Of a stretch of DNA of 22,116 bases, positions 7,040-14,797 are shown piece by piece. How positions within the stretch are numbered: position 1 is the stretch's first letter; each line of letters opens with the position of its first letter. The position numbers were made by a program, and so were the translations under genes. The notes under the pieces were generated by a model. That model searched no databases. It saw nothing but the letters and a program-made list of their open reading frames with translations, and had not been told where the DNA came from. This stretch comes from Polaromonas sp. (lineage in GTDB: Bacteria > Pseudomonadota > Gammaproteobacteria > Burkholderiales > Burkholderiaceae_C), in assembly GCA_023259235.1 (NCBI GenBank), contig JAHFQQ010000013.1, positions 1 to 22,116 on the forward strand. Direction: 5' to 3'.

Positions 7040-8122
7040 ATGAACATCGAATGCCGCGCCGGGCCGCTCCAGGCAAGTTCAGCCCCCTTGACGGGCAGCG
7101 TATTACACGCAGTGAAAAGTGTGGGGGATCACAGTCGTCATCCGCGTGAAGTGCTGCTCGGTGCTCAGGCTGCGGCAAATTTCCTGCCTGTCTGCGACCA
7201 CTACAGCGGCGTGCAGGCGCGAATGCGCAAGAGCCTGCAACTGCAGGCCGAGATGACCGAGGAGTTCGGTGCCTGCGTTTTTGACGTGACGCTCGATTGC
7301 GAAGATGGCGCTCCGGTGGGTGGTGAAGCTGATCATGCGGCCATGGTGGTGGCGCTGGCGACACATGCCAGCGACAAGGCCCGCGTTGCAGTTCGCGTGC
7401 ACCCTGTGGACCACCCCGCTTTTGACTCCGACATGGCCACCATTGCCGGAAAGCTGGCGGACAGGCTGGTTCACATCATGGTGCCCAAGGTGGAAACGGT
7501 TGCTGACGTGATGAAGGCCGAGCGGGCGCTGGTTGCCGCGTCTGCGCTGCATTTGCCGTTGCATGTGCTGATCGAATCACCCGCTGCGGTACATCGCGCC
7601 TTCGATATTGCCGCACACCCCAGGGTGCAGTCGCTGAGTTTTGGTCTGATGGACTTCGTTTCAGCCCACGGCGGCGCGATTCCGGCTGAAGGCATGAGCA
7701 GCCAGGGCCAATTCACCCATCCGCTGGTGGTGCGCGCCAAGCTGGAGATTGCATCGGCCTGCCATGCCCACGGCAAAGTGCCGTCCCATTGCGTCGTTAC
7801 CGAGTTCAGCAATACCGAGGCCATTAAAGCAGCAGCCGGAAAGGCCGCCCGCGAACTGGGCTATACCCGCATGTGGAGCATTCACCCCGACCAGATCCGC
7901 CCGATCCTGGAAGCTTTTTCTCCCAGTGAAGCCGAGATTGAGGTAGCTACTAAAATAATAGCTGCTGCCGCTCATTCCAATTGGGCTCCCATCAACTTTG
8001 ACGGGAAATTGCATGATCGCGCAAGCTACCGCTACTTCTGGCAGGTGCTGGAGCGCGCTCACCAGACGGGGCGGCCGCTTCCCGCCGAGGCGCAAGTTTA
8101 TTTCCAGGCAACTTCCCGCTGA
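7040..8122 (+). CDS. HpcH/HpaI-family CitE-like CoA-ester lyase
   Basis: A 360-residue member of the HpcH/HpaI aldolase/citrate lyase beta-subunit family (TIM barrel, Mg-dependent, acting on malyl-CoA-type thioesters). Visible marks are LDCEDGAPVG (metal-site acidic residues about 86-89), IMVPKVET, LIESPAAV (Glu179), LSFGLMDFVSAHG (Asp205) and WSIHPDQIRPI. It is longer than single-domain CitE proteins and may be closer to malyl-CoA or beta-methylmalyl-CoA lyases; the substrate cannot be told from sequence. It lies between mdh and acnB, so a role in C4/C5 acyl-CoA turnover linked to the TCA cycle is likely. The start is uncertain: ATG at 7040 lacks a clear Shine-Dalgarno, and a GTG at 6983 or GTG codons near 7111 are alternatives. 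Codons for residues 302-313 (VATKIIAAAAHS) coincide with a dispersed repeat. Confidence 0.85.
   Translation: MNIECRAGPLQASSAPLTGSVLHAVKSVGDHSRHPREVLLGAQAAANFLPVCDHYSGVQARMRKSLQLQAEMTEEFGACVFDVTLDCEDGAPVGGEADHAAMVVALATHASDKARVAVRVHPVDHPAFDSDMATIAGKLADRLVHIMVPKVETVADVMKAERALVAASALHLPLHVLIESPAAVHRAFDIAAHPRVQSLSFGLMDFVSAHGGAIPAEGMSSQGQFTHPLVVRAKLEIASACHAHGKVPSHCVVTEFSNTEAIKAAAGKAARELGYTRMWSIHPDQIRPILEAFSPSEAEIEVATKIIAAAAHSNWAPINFDGKLHDRASYRYFWQVLERAHQTGRPLPAEAQVYFQATSR
7943..7980 (+). repeat. Dispersed Comamonadaceae-type AT-rich repeat, copy A (inside CDS)
   Basis: An AT-rich stretch with inverted arms AGCTA (7945-7949) and TAGCT (7959-7963), followed by GCTGCCGCTCATTCC. It resembles the copies at 11861 and 21087 in this window. 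It stays in frame and adds VATKIIAAAAHS near the C-terminus of the CitE-like protein. I recall similar elements in Comamonadaceae genomes; that link has not been checked. Confidence 0.55.
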
Positions 8123-8162
8123 ATTTCATCGCAGCACCTCCCAACACATCCCTGAAGGCCAT

Positions 8163-8795
8163 ATGAAAATCACTTACGCTACAGCCCTTGCAGCCACGTT
8201 GACCACTACTGTTTTGCTGGCTACCAGCCTGGCGTCGGCGCAGACAAACGCTAACACCCAGGTGGTCAAACCTGTCGCCGGCACCAAACCAGCGACCAAG
8301 GCCGCCAAAAAGAAGCACACCGCCAGCACAAGCCGTACCAACCTCAAAAGTGCCGCCAAGAACGTCGCCGCCGGCATCGAAGCAGCCGAGGCTGCACTGA
8401 CGCCGGCTGAGCTGGCTATTGCAGCGCGTGTGCAGGTCGGACTGATGCCGTGCGAGCTTGGTGCCTCGGTCACCCTGGTTCAAGACGCCAAAGTCCCTGG
8501 TTATTTTGACATGCATGGCAAAAATTTTACCTTTCGCATGTTTCCGGTGGTGACCTCGACCGGCGCGATTCGTCTGGAAGACCGGAAGGCGGGCGCGGTC
8601 TGGCTACAGTTGGCCAACAAATCCATGCTGATGAACCAGAAGCTCGGCATTCGTATGGCTGACGAGTGCATGAGTCCAGCACAAATGGTTGTGGCCGAAC
8701 AAATGAAGGTCACTCCGCCGCCCAGCTTGCTGGATGCGCCCAGCACCGCGACGGCGGCGATCAAGGTCAGCACGCCCGTACAGGCCGCCAGGTAA
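8163..8795 (+). CDS. Secreted protein of unknown function, possible MliC-like fold
   Basis: A 210-residue protein not assigned to a known family. Residues 1-26 are a clear signal peptide (hydrophobic core, ASA cleavage site before Gln27), so it is exported to the periplasm. Residues 40-75 form a Lys/Ala-rich linker that looks disordered. A compact domain follows from about 92 to 170, bounded by Cys97 (PCELG) and Cys169 (DEC), which could pair as a disulfide. The order Cys, TSTGAIR, WLQLANKSML, Cys weakly recalls lysozyme inhibitors of the MliC type (Cys, SASGARY, WxKGxxA, Cys), but this is my inference. The ATG at 8163 has GAAGG upstream, and the signal peptide fixes this start. It lies 40 bases after the CitE-like gene and before acnB, an odd place for a secreted protein. 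Confidence 0.8.
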   Translation: MKITYATALAATLTTTVLLATSLASAQTNANTQVVKPVAGTKPATKAAKKKHTASTSRTNLKSAAKNVAAGIEAAEAALTPAELAIAARVQVGLMPCELGASVTLVQDAKVPGYFDMHGKNFTFRMFPVVTSTGAIRLEDRKAGAVWLQLANKSMLMNQKLGIRMADECMSPAQMVVAEQMKVTPPPSLLDAPSTATAAIKVSTPVQAAR

Positions 8796-8861
8796 GCATC
8801 AGCTTCAGATGACTACATTTTTTACAATAATCCCCCGATTTTGAAACCAGGAGTAGCCAGC

Positions 8862-11477
8862 ATGTCATCCGAGTTCTTGCAGACCTATCGCAGCCAAGCC
8901 GCCGAACGCGCGCAATTGGGCATTCCGCCACTGCCGTTGACAGCCCTGCAGACCGCCGAGGTCATTGAACTACTGAAGAATTCGCCCAAAGGTGAAGAAG
9001 CGTTTTTACTGGACCTGATCACCCATCGCGTGCCCGCCGGCGTGGACGATGCGGCCAAGGTCAAGGCCAGCTATCTGGCGGCGGTGGCGCACGGTACTGA
9101 AAAATGCGCGCTTATTTCGCGTGTGCAGGCTGCGCAGTTGCTCGGCACCATGCTGGGAGGCTACAACATCAGCCCGATGATTGCCCTGCTCGATGACGCC
9201 GAGCCTGCCGTGGCAAGCCAGGCGGCCGGCGGTCTGAAAAACACCCTGCTGATGTTCGACCAGTTCCACGACGTCCAGGAAAAAGCCGAGAAGGGCAACA
9301 AGTACGCCAAGGCTGTGCTGCAAAGCTGGGCCGACGCCGAGTGGTTCACCAGCCGGCCCGAGGTGCCTGCGTCCATCAAGCTGACGATCTTCAAGGTGGC
9401 TGGTGAAGTCAACACCGACGACCTGTCTCCCGCACCGGATGCCTGGAGCCGGCCTGATATTCCGCTGCATGCGCTGGCCATGCACAAAAATGCCCGCCCC
9501 GGTGTCACGCCAGAAGAAGATGGCAAACGCGGTCCGGTGAAGTTCCTGCAAGACCTCAAGGCCAAAGGCAACCTCGTTGCCTACGTTGGCGACGTCGTGG
9601 GCACCGGCTCTTCGCGCAAGTCAGCTACCAACTCCGTGCTGTGGTGGACGGGTGAAGACATTCCGTATGTTCCCAACAAGCGCTTTGGTGGCGTCTGCCT
9701 GGGCGGCAAGATCGCGCCGATTTTCTACAACACCATGGAAGACTCGGGCGCGCTGCCGATAGAGCTTGATGTGAGCCAGATGGCCATGGGCGATGTGATT
9801 GAACTGCGTCCCCATGACGGCAAGGCGCTCAAGGACGGCAAGGTGGTTGCCGAGTTCAAGCTCAAAAGCGATGTACTGCTCGACGAAGTGCGCGCCGGTG
9901 GCCGCATTCCCCTGATCATCGGCCGTGGCCTGACCGCCAAGGCGCGCGCCGCGCTCGGTTTGCCGGCGTCGACCCAATTCCGTTTGCCGGAAAACCCGGC
10001 TGACAATGGCCGCGGCTTTACGCTGGCGCAAAAGATCGTCGGTCGCGCCGTCGGGTTGCCGCAAGGGCAGGGCGTTCGCCCCGGTACTTATTGCGAACCC
10101 AAAATGACCTCGGTTGGCTCACAGGACACCACCGGCCCGATGACGCGCGACGAGCTCAAAGACCTGGCCTGCCTGGGCTTTAGCGCCGATCTGGTGATGC
10201 AGTCGTTTTGCCACACCGCGGCTTATCCCAAGCCCATCGACGTGAAGATGCACCACGAACTGCCCGAGTTCATGAGCACGCGTGGCGGCGTTCCGCTGCG
10301 CCCCGGCGACGGCATCATCCACAGCTGGCTGAACCGCATGCTGCTGCCCGACACCGTAGGCACTGGCGGCGACAGTCACACGCGCTTCCCGATCGGCATC
10401 AGCTTCCCCGCCGGTTCCGGTCTGGTAGCTTTTGGCGCCGCCACCGGCGTGATGCCGCTGGACATGCCTGAATCGGTGCTGGTGCGTTTCAAGGGCGAAA
10501 TGCAGCCCGGCATCACGCTGCGCGACCTGGTCAATGCGATCCCGCTGTACGCCATCAAGGCCGGCTTGCTGAGCGTCGCCAAGCAGGGCAAGAAGAACAT
10601 CTTCTCGGGCCGCATCCTTGAAATCGAGGGCCTGCCCGATCTGAAGGTGGAGCAGGCGTTTGAATTGAGCGATGCATCGGCCGAGCGCTCTGCCGGCGGC
10701 TGCACGGTGCACCTGAACAAGGAACCCATCATCGAGTACATCACCAGCAACATCACGATGCTGAAGTGGATGATCGCCACGGGTTATTCGGACGTGCGCA
10801 CCATCAAGCGCCGCATTGCCGCCATGCAGGCCTGGCTGGCGAACCCGCAATTGCTCAAGGCCGATGCGGATGCGCAATACGCCGCCGTGATCGAGATCGA
10901 TCTGGCCGGGATTCACGAGCCCATCGTGGCCTGCCCGAATGACCCGGACGATGTGAAAACCCTCGGCGAGGTGGCTGGTGCCACCATCGATGAAGTGTTT
11001 ATTGGCAGTTGCATGACCAACATTGGCCACTTCCGCGCCGCCTCCCGGCTGCTGGAAAACAAGCGTGATATCCCCGTCAAGCTCTGGATGGCGCCGCCCA
11101 CCAAGATGGACGCCCATCAACTGAGCGAAGAAGGCCACTACGGGGTGCTTGGCTCGGCCGGTGCGCGCATGGAAATGCCGGGCTGCAGCCTGTGCATGGG
11201 CAACCAGGCGCAGGTGAAGGAAGGCGCCACAGTGTTTTCCACCTCGACGCGCAACTTCCCCAACCGCCTGGGAAAAAACTCCAACGTGTACCTGGGTTCT
11301 GCCGAGCTTGCCGCCATTTGCGCCAAGCTCGGCCGCATTCCCACCAAAGCCGAATACATGGCCGACGTGGGCGTGCTCACGGCTGACAGCAGCAAGGTCT
11401 ACAAGTACCTGAACTTTGACCAGGTGAAGGATTACACCGACCTGGCCGAGACCGTGAAAGACGGGGCGGCGACCTGA
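8862..11477 (+). CDS. acnB: Aconitate hydratase B
   Basis: An 871-residue aconitase B that isomerises citrate to isocitrate and, in relatives, can also act on 2-methylisocitrate. Domain order is that of AcnB: N-terminal HEAT-like helical domain (about 1-160), the swivel domain (about 170-390; VNTDDLSPAPDAWSR and GTGSSRKSATNS), then the catalytic domains with GTGGDSHTRFPIGISFPAG. The [4Fe-4S] ligands are Cys717 (GSCMTNIGHF) and Cys775 and Cys778 (CSLCMGNQA), matching E. coli positions 710, 769 and 772. The frame is open a few codons further up from a TTG, but ATG at 8862 with AGGAG upstream is the natural start. A TACAAT hexamer at 8823-8828 could be a -10 box, but no good -35 is seen. The gene ends 23 bases before an intrinsic terminator. 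Confidence 0.98.
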   Translation: MSSEFLQTYRSQAAERAQLGIPPLPLTALQTAEVIELLKNSPKGEEAFLLDLITHRVPAGVDDAAKVKASYLAAVAHGTEKCALISRVQAAQLLGTMLGGYNISPMIALLDDAEPAVASQAAGGLKNTLLMFDQFHDVQEKAEKGNKYAKAVLQSWADAEWFTSRPEVPASIKLTIFKVAGEVNTDDLSPAPDAWSRPDIPLHALAMHKNARPGVTPEEDGKRGPVKFLQDLKAKGNLVAYVGDVVGTGSSRKSATNSVLWWTGEDIPYVPNKRFGGVCLGGKIAPIFYNTMEDSGALPIELDVSQMAMGDVIELRPHDGKALKDGKVVAEFKLKSDVLLDEVRAGGRIPLIIGRGLTAKARAALGLPASTQFRLPENPADNGRGFTLAQKIVGRAVGLPQGQGVRPGTYCEPKMTSVGSQDTTGPMTRDELKDLACLGFSADLVMQSFCHTAAYPKPIDVKMHHELPEFMSTRGGVPLRPGDGIIHSWLNRMLLPDTVGTGGDSHTRFPIGISFPAGSGLVAFGAATGVMPLDMPESVLVRFKGEMQPGITLRDLVNAIPLYAIKAGLLSVAKQGKKNIFSGRILEIEGLPDLKVEQAFELSDASAERSAGGCTVHLNKEPIIEYITSNITMLKWMIATGYSDVRTIKRRIAAMQAWLANPQLLKADADAQYAAVIEIDLAGIHEPIVACPNDPDDVKTLGEVAGATIDEVFIGSCMTNIGHFRAASRLLENKRDIPVKLWMAPPTKMDAHQLSEEGHYGVLGSAGARMEMPGCSLCMGNQAQVKEGATVFSTSTRNFPNRLGKNSNVYLGSAELAAICAKLGRIPTKAEYMADVGVLTADSSKVYKYLNFDQVKDYTDLAETVKDGAAT

Positions 11478-11500
11478 GCACAAGGTGAATGGCAAAGGCA

Positions 11501-11522
11501 GCGGTCTTCGGACCGCATTTTT
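11501..11522 (+). terminator. Intrinsic terminator after acnB with TTCG loop
   Basis: GCGGTC (11501-11506), loop TTCG, GACCGC (11511-11516), then A and five T. The six-base stem is perfect, GC-rich and capped by the very stable UUCG tetraloop, followed by a T tract. It probably ends the mdh-acnB transcript. Confidence 0.88.
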
Positions 11523-11603
11523 CGCGGCTGCAGCCCTGATGCAAAATGGTGCGCTGATGCCATTGAGCAGGATCACGCCAGTCAGTCGTCCTGACCGGAC
11601 CGC

Positions 11604-11849
11604 ATGGACAATTCTTCAGTCATACAGTCGCTCGGTCTGACCCTTCCCAGCCCGGCCTACATCTTTGGCGCCATCGCATTTGGCCTGATTGGTTTTGCCG
11701 CCTACCGCTACGGCAAGCGAGCCGGGCGCAGTCTCACCAAATGGCTCGGTGTAACCTTGATGCTCTATCCCTACGCCGTTGCGCAGACCTGGTTGCTGTA
11801 TCTGGTGGGCGCAATCCTTTGCGCCGGGCTGTTTATTGATCGGGGTTGA
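11604..11849 (+). CDS. Small two-helix membrane protein of unknown function
   Basis: An 81-residue protein with two predicted membrane helices, at about residues 16-36 and 47-76, joined by a short basic loop (YRYGKRAGRSLTKW), so the loop is probably cytoplasmic. I do not recognise a named family. The helix pattern with TLMLYPYAVAQTWLLYLVG resembles small conserved hypothetical proteins of Burkholderiales. It starts 81 bases after the acnB terminator and so has its own transcription. No clear Shine-Dalgarno is seen before the ATG. It converges with trhP, whose stop is 68 bases away. Confidence 0.7.
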   Translation: MDNSSVIQSLGLTLPSPAYIFGAIAFGLIGFAAYRYGKRAGRSLTKWLGVTLMLYPYAVAQTWLLYLVGAILCAGLFIDRG

Positions 11850-11860
11850 ACGGTGCTCAA

Positions 11861-11900
11861 TTACTATTGATTAGATAGCTGATAGCGCCCTGTTCACGCC
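11861..11900 (+). repeat. Dispersed AT-rich repeat, copy B (intergenic)
   Basis: TTACTATTGATTAGATAGCT followed by GATAGCGCCCTGTTCACGCC, in the gap between the convergent membrane-protein gene and trhP. CTAT (11864-11867) and ATAG (11875-11878) form a small inverted repeat. It shares the layout TACTA-(AT-rich)-ATAGCTG-GCGC with copy A at 7943. Confidence 0.55.
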
Positions 11901-11917
11901 GGGAAGATGCCAATTTT

Positions 11918-13300
11918 CTATACAAACAGGCGCGCCAGCAGAGCCCCGTCGGCGGGCGCATCGAGTGGAATGCACACGCGCAGCGGGCTGCCAGCGGCGA
12001 CGCTGATTTCCTCGCCGTCCAGGTTCTTCATGTTCGTCACCTGCACGGTGCGGTTGCCACCGGGGTGAATGACTTCCAGCGTGTCGCCAACCTGAAAGCG
12101 GTTCTTGGTTTCAACTTCGGCCCAGCCATCCTTCGTTGCCTTGACCTCGCCGACGAACTGGCTGCGGCGCATTTCGGAGCTGCCGGAATCAATATTCTGA
12201 TAATCCTGTGCCGGTCGGCGCTCCAGAAAACCCGGGGTGTAGCCGCGATTGGCCAGGCCTTCGAGCTCCATGATCAGGGCCGGGTTGAAGGGCCGGCCGG
12301 CGCCGGCATCGTCAATTGCGCGGCGGTAGACCTGCGCGGTGCGCGAGACGTAGTAACGGCTCTTGGTGCGGCCTTCGATCTTGAGTGAATCAACGCCGAT
12401 TTTTACCAGCCGTTCCACGTGTTCGACAGCGCGCAGATCCTTGCTGTTCATGATGTAGGTGCCGTGCTCGTCTTCCATGATTGGCATGAGCTGGCCAGGC
12501 CGCTCTTTTTCCTCGAGCAGGTAGACCTGGTCGGCCAGCGGGTGGCGCGCGCTTCCGCCGCAGGCGGCAAAGGCCGAGTTGTCGTCGTCCTGTGCCTTGG
12601 TGAAGTTGAAGTCACCATCCATCGGCATGGCCATGGCTTCGCCGGTGTTGGGGTCCACCGCCGCCGGTCGGGTGGTGTAGTTCCAGCGGCAGGCATTGGT
12701 GCAGGTGCCCTGGTTGGAGTCGCGCCGGTTGAAATAGCCCGACAGCAGGCAGCGGCCGGAGTAAGCCATGCACAGTGCGCCATGGACGAACACCTCGAGC
12801 TCGACATCGGGGCATTCCTGGCGGATTTTCTCGATCTCGTCCAGGCTCAGCTCGCGCGACAAAATGATGCGCGCAACCCCCACGGTCTGCCAGAATTTGA
12901 CCGCCGCGTAGTTCACGGTATTTGCCTGCACCGAAAGGTGAATCGGCACATCGGGCCAATTGCCCTTGTCCATTCTTTCGCGCACCATCATGATCAGGCC
13001 CGGATCGGCCATGATCATTCCATCTGGCTTCATGGCAACCACGGGTTCGACGTCGCGCAGGTAGGTGCGTACCTTGTCGTTGTGTGGCAGCAGGTTGCTG
13101 GTGACAAAGAACTTTTTACCGCGGGCGTGCGCTTCTTCAATGCCGGCCTGGATCTGTTCCAGACGGAATTCGTTGTTGCGCGCGCGCAGTGAGTAGCGTG
13201 GCTGGCCAGCGTATACCGCGTCAGCGCCGAAATCGTAGGCCGCGCGCATCTTGTCCAGCGACCCGGCGGGAAGGAGAAGTTCAGGAGTCTTGAGGGTCAT
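11918..13300 (-). CDS. trhP: U32 peptidase-family tRNA 5-hydroxyuridine synthesis protein TrhP
   Basis: A 460-residue protein very close to E. coli YegQ/TrhP, which makes 5-hydroxyuridine at tRNA position 34, using prephenate-derived chemistry and an iron-sulfur cluster. Recognisable blocks are ELLLPAGSLDKMRAAYDFGA, AGQPRYSLRARNNEF, HLSVQANTVNYAAVKFW, and the Cys cluster Cys177, Cys184, Cys200 and Cys204 in CMAYSGRCLLSGYFNRR and GTCTNACRWNY. An insert of about 25-30 residues after the Cys cluster (acidic, from about 212) exceeds what I recall of E. coli. A GTG five codons upstream at 13315 is possible, but ATG at 13300 gives the usual N-terminus; no Shine-Dalgarno is evident at either. It lies 42 bases after the DsbA-like gene on the same strand. 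Confidence 0.93.
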   Translation of the reverse strand: MTLKTPELLLPAGSLDKMRAAYDFGADAVYAGQPRYSLRARNNEFRLEQIQAGIEEAHARGKKFFVTSNLLPHNDKVRTYLRDVEPVVAMKPDGMIMADPGLIMMVRERMDKGNWPDVPIHLSVQANTVNYAAVKFWQTVGVARIILSRELSLDEIEKIRQECPDVELEVFVHGALCMAYSGRCLLSGYFNRRDSNQGTCTNACRWNYTTRPAAVDPNTGEAMAMPMDGDFNFTKAQDDDNSAFAACGGSARHPLADQVYLLEEKERPGQLMPIMEDEHGTYIMNSKDLRAVEHVERLVKIGVDSLKIEGRTKSRYYVSRTAQVYRRAIDDAGAGRPFNPALIMELEGLANRGYTPGFLERRPAQDYQNIDSGSSEMRRSQFVGEVKATKDGWAEVETKNRFQVGDTLEVIHPGGNRTVQVTNMKNLDGEEISVAAGSPLRVCIPLDAPADGALLARLFV

Positions 13301-13342
13301 GCGGCTATTGTCCACGCTGCACAGCAGCCCGTGAATTCCGCC

Positions 13343-13975
13343 TTACGGCCTGGCTGGTATTGAACTGCGGGCACGCAGCACGGCAGAGCGCAGCAGCGGC
13401 AAGCGGTCATTGCCAAAATACATGTCATCGCCGACAAAGAAGGTGGGTGAACCGAAAGCGCCGCGCCGGATCGCTTCATCGGTGTTGGCCTTGAGCTGTT
13501 CCTTGATGTCGGGTCTGGCGATGCCTGCCAGGAAAGCGTCGGCATCAATGCCTGCCTGCCCGCAGACGGCTGCCAGCACGTCATCCTGTGAGATATCCTT
13601 TTCCTCGCTGAAGTAGGCTGCAAAGGTTGCCTCGACAAATGCCAAATAATGGTCCCTGGCCGTTGCGTCCTGGGCAACCCACAGGCAACCGCGCATCGCC
13701 TTGACGCTGTTGACCGGAAAGACCTTGGGCGGAAAAACCAGGGTCAGGCCAGCTTCGCGCGCATTGTCCCGAACATCCTTGAGCAGGTATCGGCTTTTCG
13801 GCGAATCAGTATCTTCCCGCGCCGCGTAGACGCCCTTGTTGACGCTGTTGAAGATTCCGCCCACCAGCACCGGCCGCCAGGAAATGGTCTCATCAAGTTC
13901 GGACGCGAGCCGCTGGATGTTGCGAAAGGCCAGGTAAGTCCAGGGGCTGGAACAGTCAAAGAAAAATTCAATCAT
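13343..13975 (-). CDS. DsbA/2-hydroxychromene-2-carboxylate isomerase-like protein
   Basis: A 210-residue thioredoxin-fold protein of the HCCA isomerase/kappa-GST group (DSBA-like PF01323). The N-terminal FFFDCSSPWTYLAF carries Ser9/Ser10 at the place of the active-site serine of these glutathione-dependent isomerases. The C-terminal GAFGSPTFFVGDDMYFGNDRL has the cis-proline loop and the family ending. Cys8 is next to the active site, but there is no CxxC, so it is not a disulfide oxidase. The substrate is unknown; in naphthalene degraders this family isomerises hydroxychromene carboxylate, but no such pathway is nearby. The ATG at 13975 has AAAGGTGAAG about six to ten bases upstream and is preferred over the TTG at 14002. 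It follows the YfcG-like gene after 27 bases, suggesting a redox operon. Confidence 0.88.
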   Translation of the reverse strand: MIEFFFDCSSPWTYLAFRNIQRLASELDETISWRPVLVGGIFNSVNKGVYAAREDTDSPKSRYLLKDVRDNAREAGLTLVFPPKVFPVNSVKAMRGCLWVAQDATARDHYLAFVEATFAAYFSEEKDISQDDVLAAVCGQAGIDADAFLAGIARPDIKEQLKANTDEAIRRGAFGSPTFFVGDDMYFGNDRLPLLRSAVLRARSSIPARP

Positions 13976-14002
13976 TGGGGCTTCACCTTTTTTTGGATTC
14001 AA

Positions 14003-14722
14003 TCACACACTCTTGTGTTCTCCGCTGCGCACACTTTGTGCGGTCTGGCCAAACAGGTTTTTTCGTGCTTCATCGGTGAGGGCCGGCGCTCGAAGTTCCT
14101 TGCCGAGATCGAGCCCGCGTTTAACGGCAGGCCGTTCAAACAGGGCGTCATACCAGCGCTGAACCTTGGGGAAGTTTCCCAGATCAACCTGCTGCGCCTT
14201 GTGCGTGCGCACCCAGGGAAAAATTGCCATGTCGGCAATCGAATAATCCGCGCCCGCAACATATGCGCCGGTACGCGCCAGCTGTGCCTCCAGTACACCA
14301 TAGAGTCGGTCCACTTCCTTGCCATAACGCTCAATGGCGTATGGAATTCTTTCCGGGGCGTACAGGAGAAAGTGGCCGTTTTGTCCGGCCATCGGCCCGA
14401 GCCCGCCGATCTGCCACATCAGCCATTGCAGTGTGCGGTAACGCTGCCGCATTTCGATGGCCAGAAAGCGCCCGGTTTTCTCGGCCAGGTACACCATGAT
14501 GGCGCCGCTCTCGAAAATTGCCAGTGGGGCACCCGCATCGTTGGGCGCGTGGTCAACAATGGCCGGCATGCGGTTGTTCGGGCTAATGGCCAGAAAATCA
14601 GCCGAGAACTGTTCCCCCTTGCCGATGTTGACCGGAACCAGCCGGTAGGGCAGGCCGCACTCCTCAAGCATGATGGAGATCTTCCATCCATTGGGTGTGG
14701 GCCAGTAGTGCAGGTCAATCAT
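14003..14722 (-). CDS. yfcG: YfcG-like glutathione transferase / disulfide reductase
   Basis: A 239-residue soluble glutathione transferase of the Nu/YfcG class. The N-terminal MIDLHYWPTPNGWKISIML and SPNNRMPAIVDHAP, FESGAIMVYLAEKTG, LQWLMWQIGGLGPMAGQNGHF and IPYAIERY are nearly the E. coli YfcG pattern. Thr9 and Asn11 in PTPNG are the residues that hold the glutathione sulfur in that group, which reduces small disulfides. The C-terminus is about 20 residues longer than YfcG. ATG at 14722 is chosen because the upstream codons (MRSISHTHERS) are not conserved. The gene heads a run with the DsbA-like gene and trhP; all three have redox or Fe-S chemistry. Confidence 0.92.
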   Translation of the reverse strand: MIDLHYWPTPNGWKISIMLEECGLPYRLVPVNIGKGEQFSADFLAISPNNRMPAIVDHAPNDAGAPLAIFESGAIMVYLAEKTGRFLAIEMRQRYRTLQWLMWQIGGLGPMAGQNGHFLLYAPERIPYAIERYGKEVDRLYGVLEAQLARTGAYVAGADYSIADMAIFPWVRTHKAQQVDLGNFPKVQRWYDALFERPAVKRGLDLGKELRAPALTDEARKNLFGQTAQSVRSGEHKSV

Positions 14723-14797
14723 GGATCTTTCATGGGTATGTGATATCGAGCGCAATTTCTCTGTCTGGGAAGCCGTGCGCCATGGCTTGTCAGGCCA

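Noticed and set aside
10119..11576. A 485-codon open frame antisense to acnB on the minus strand
   Set aside because: It mirrors the codon bias of acnB, has no recognisable domain, runs through the acnB terminator, and acnB itself is certain.
11881..11936. Inverted repeat GCGCCCTGTT versus AACAGGCGCGC after the small membrane-protein gene
   Set aside because: The arms are imperfect and the loop is about 38 bases without a T tract, so it is unlikely to be a terminator.
14756..14797. Hairpin AAGCC/GGCTT downstream of the M14 gene as a terminator
   Set aside because: Five-base stem with a nine-base loop and no T tract.
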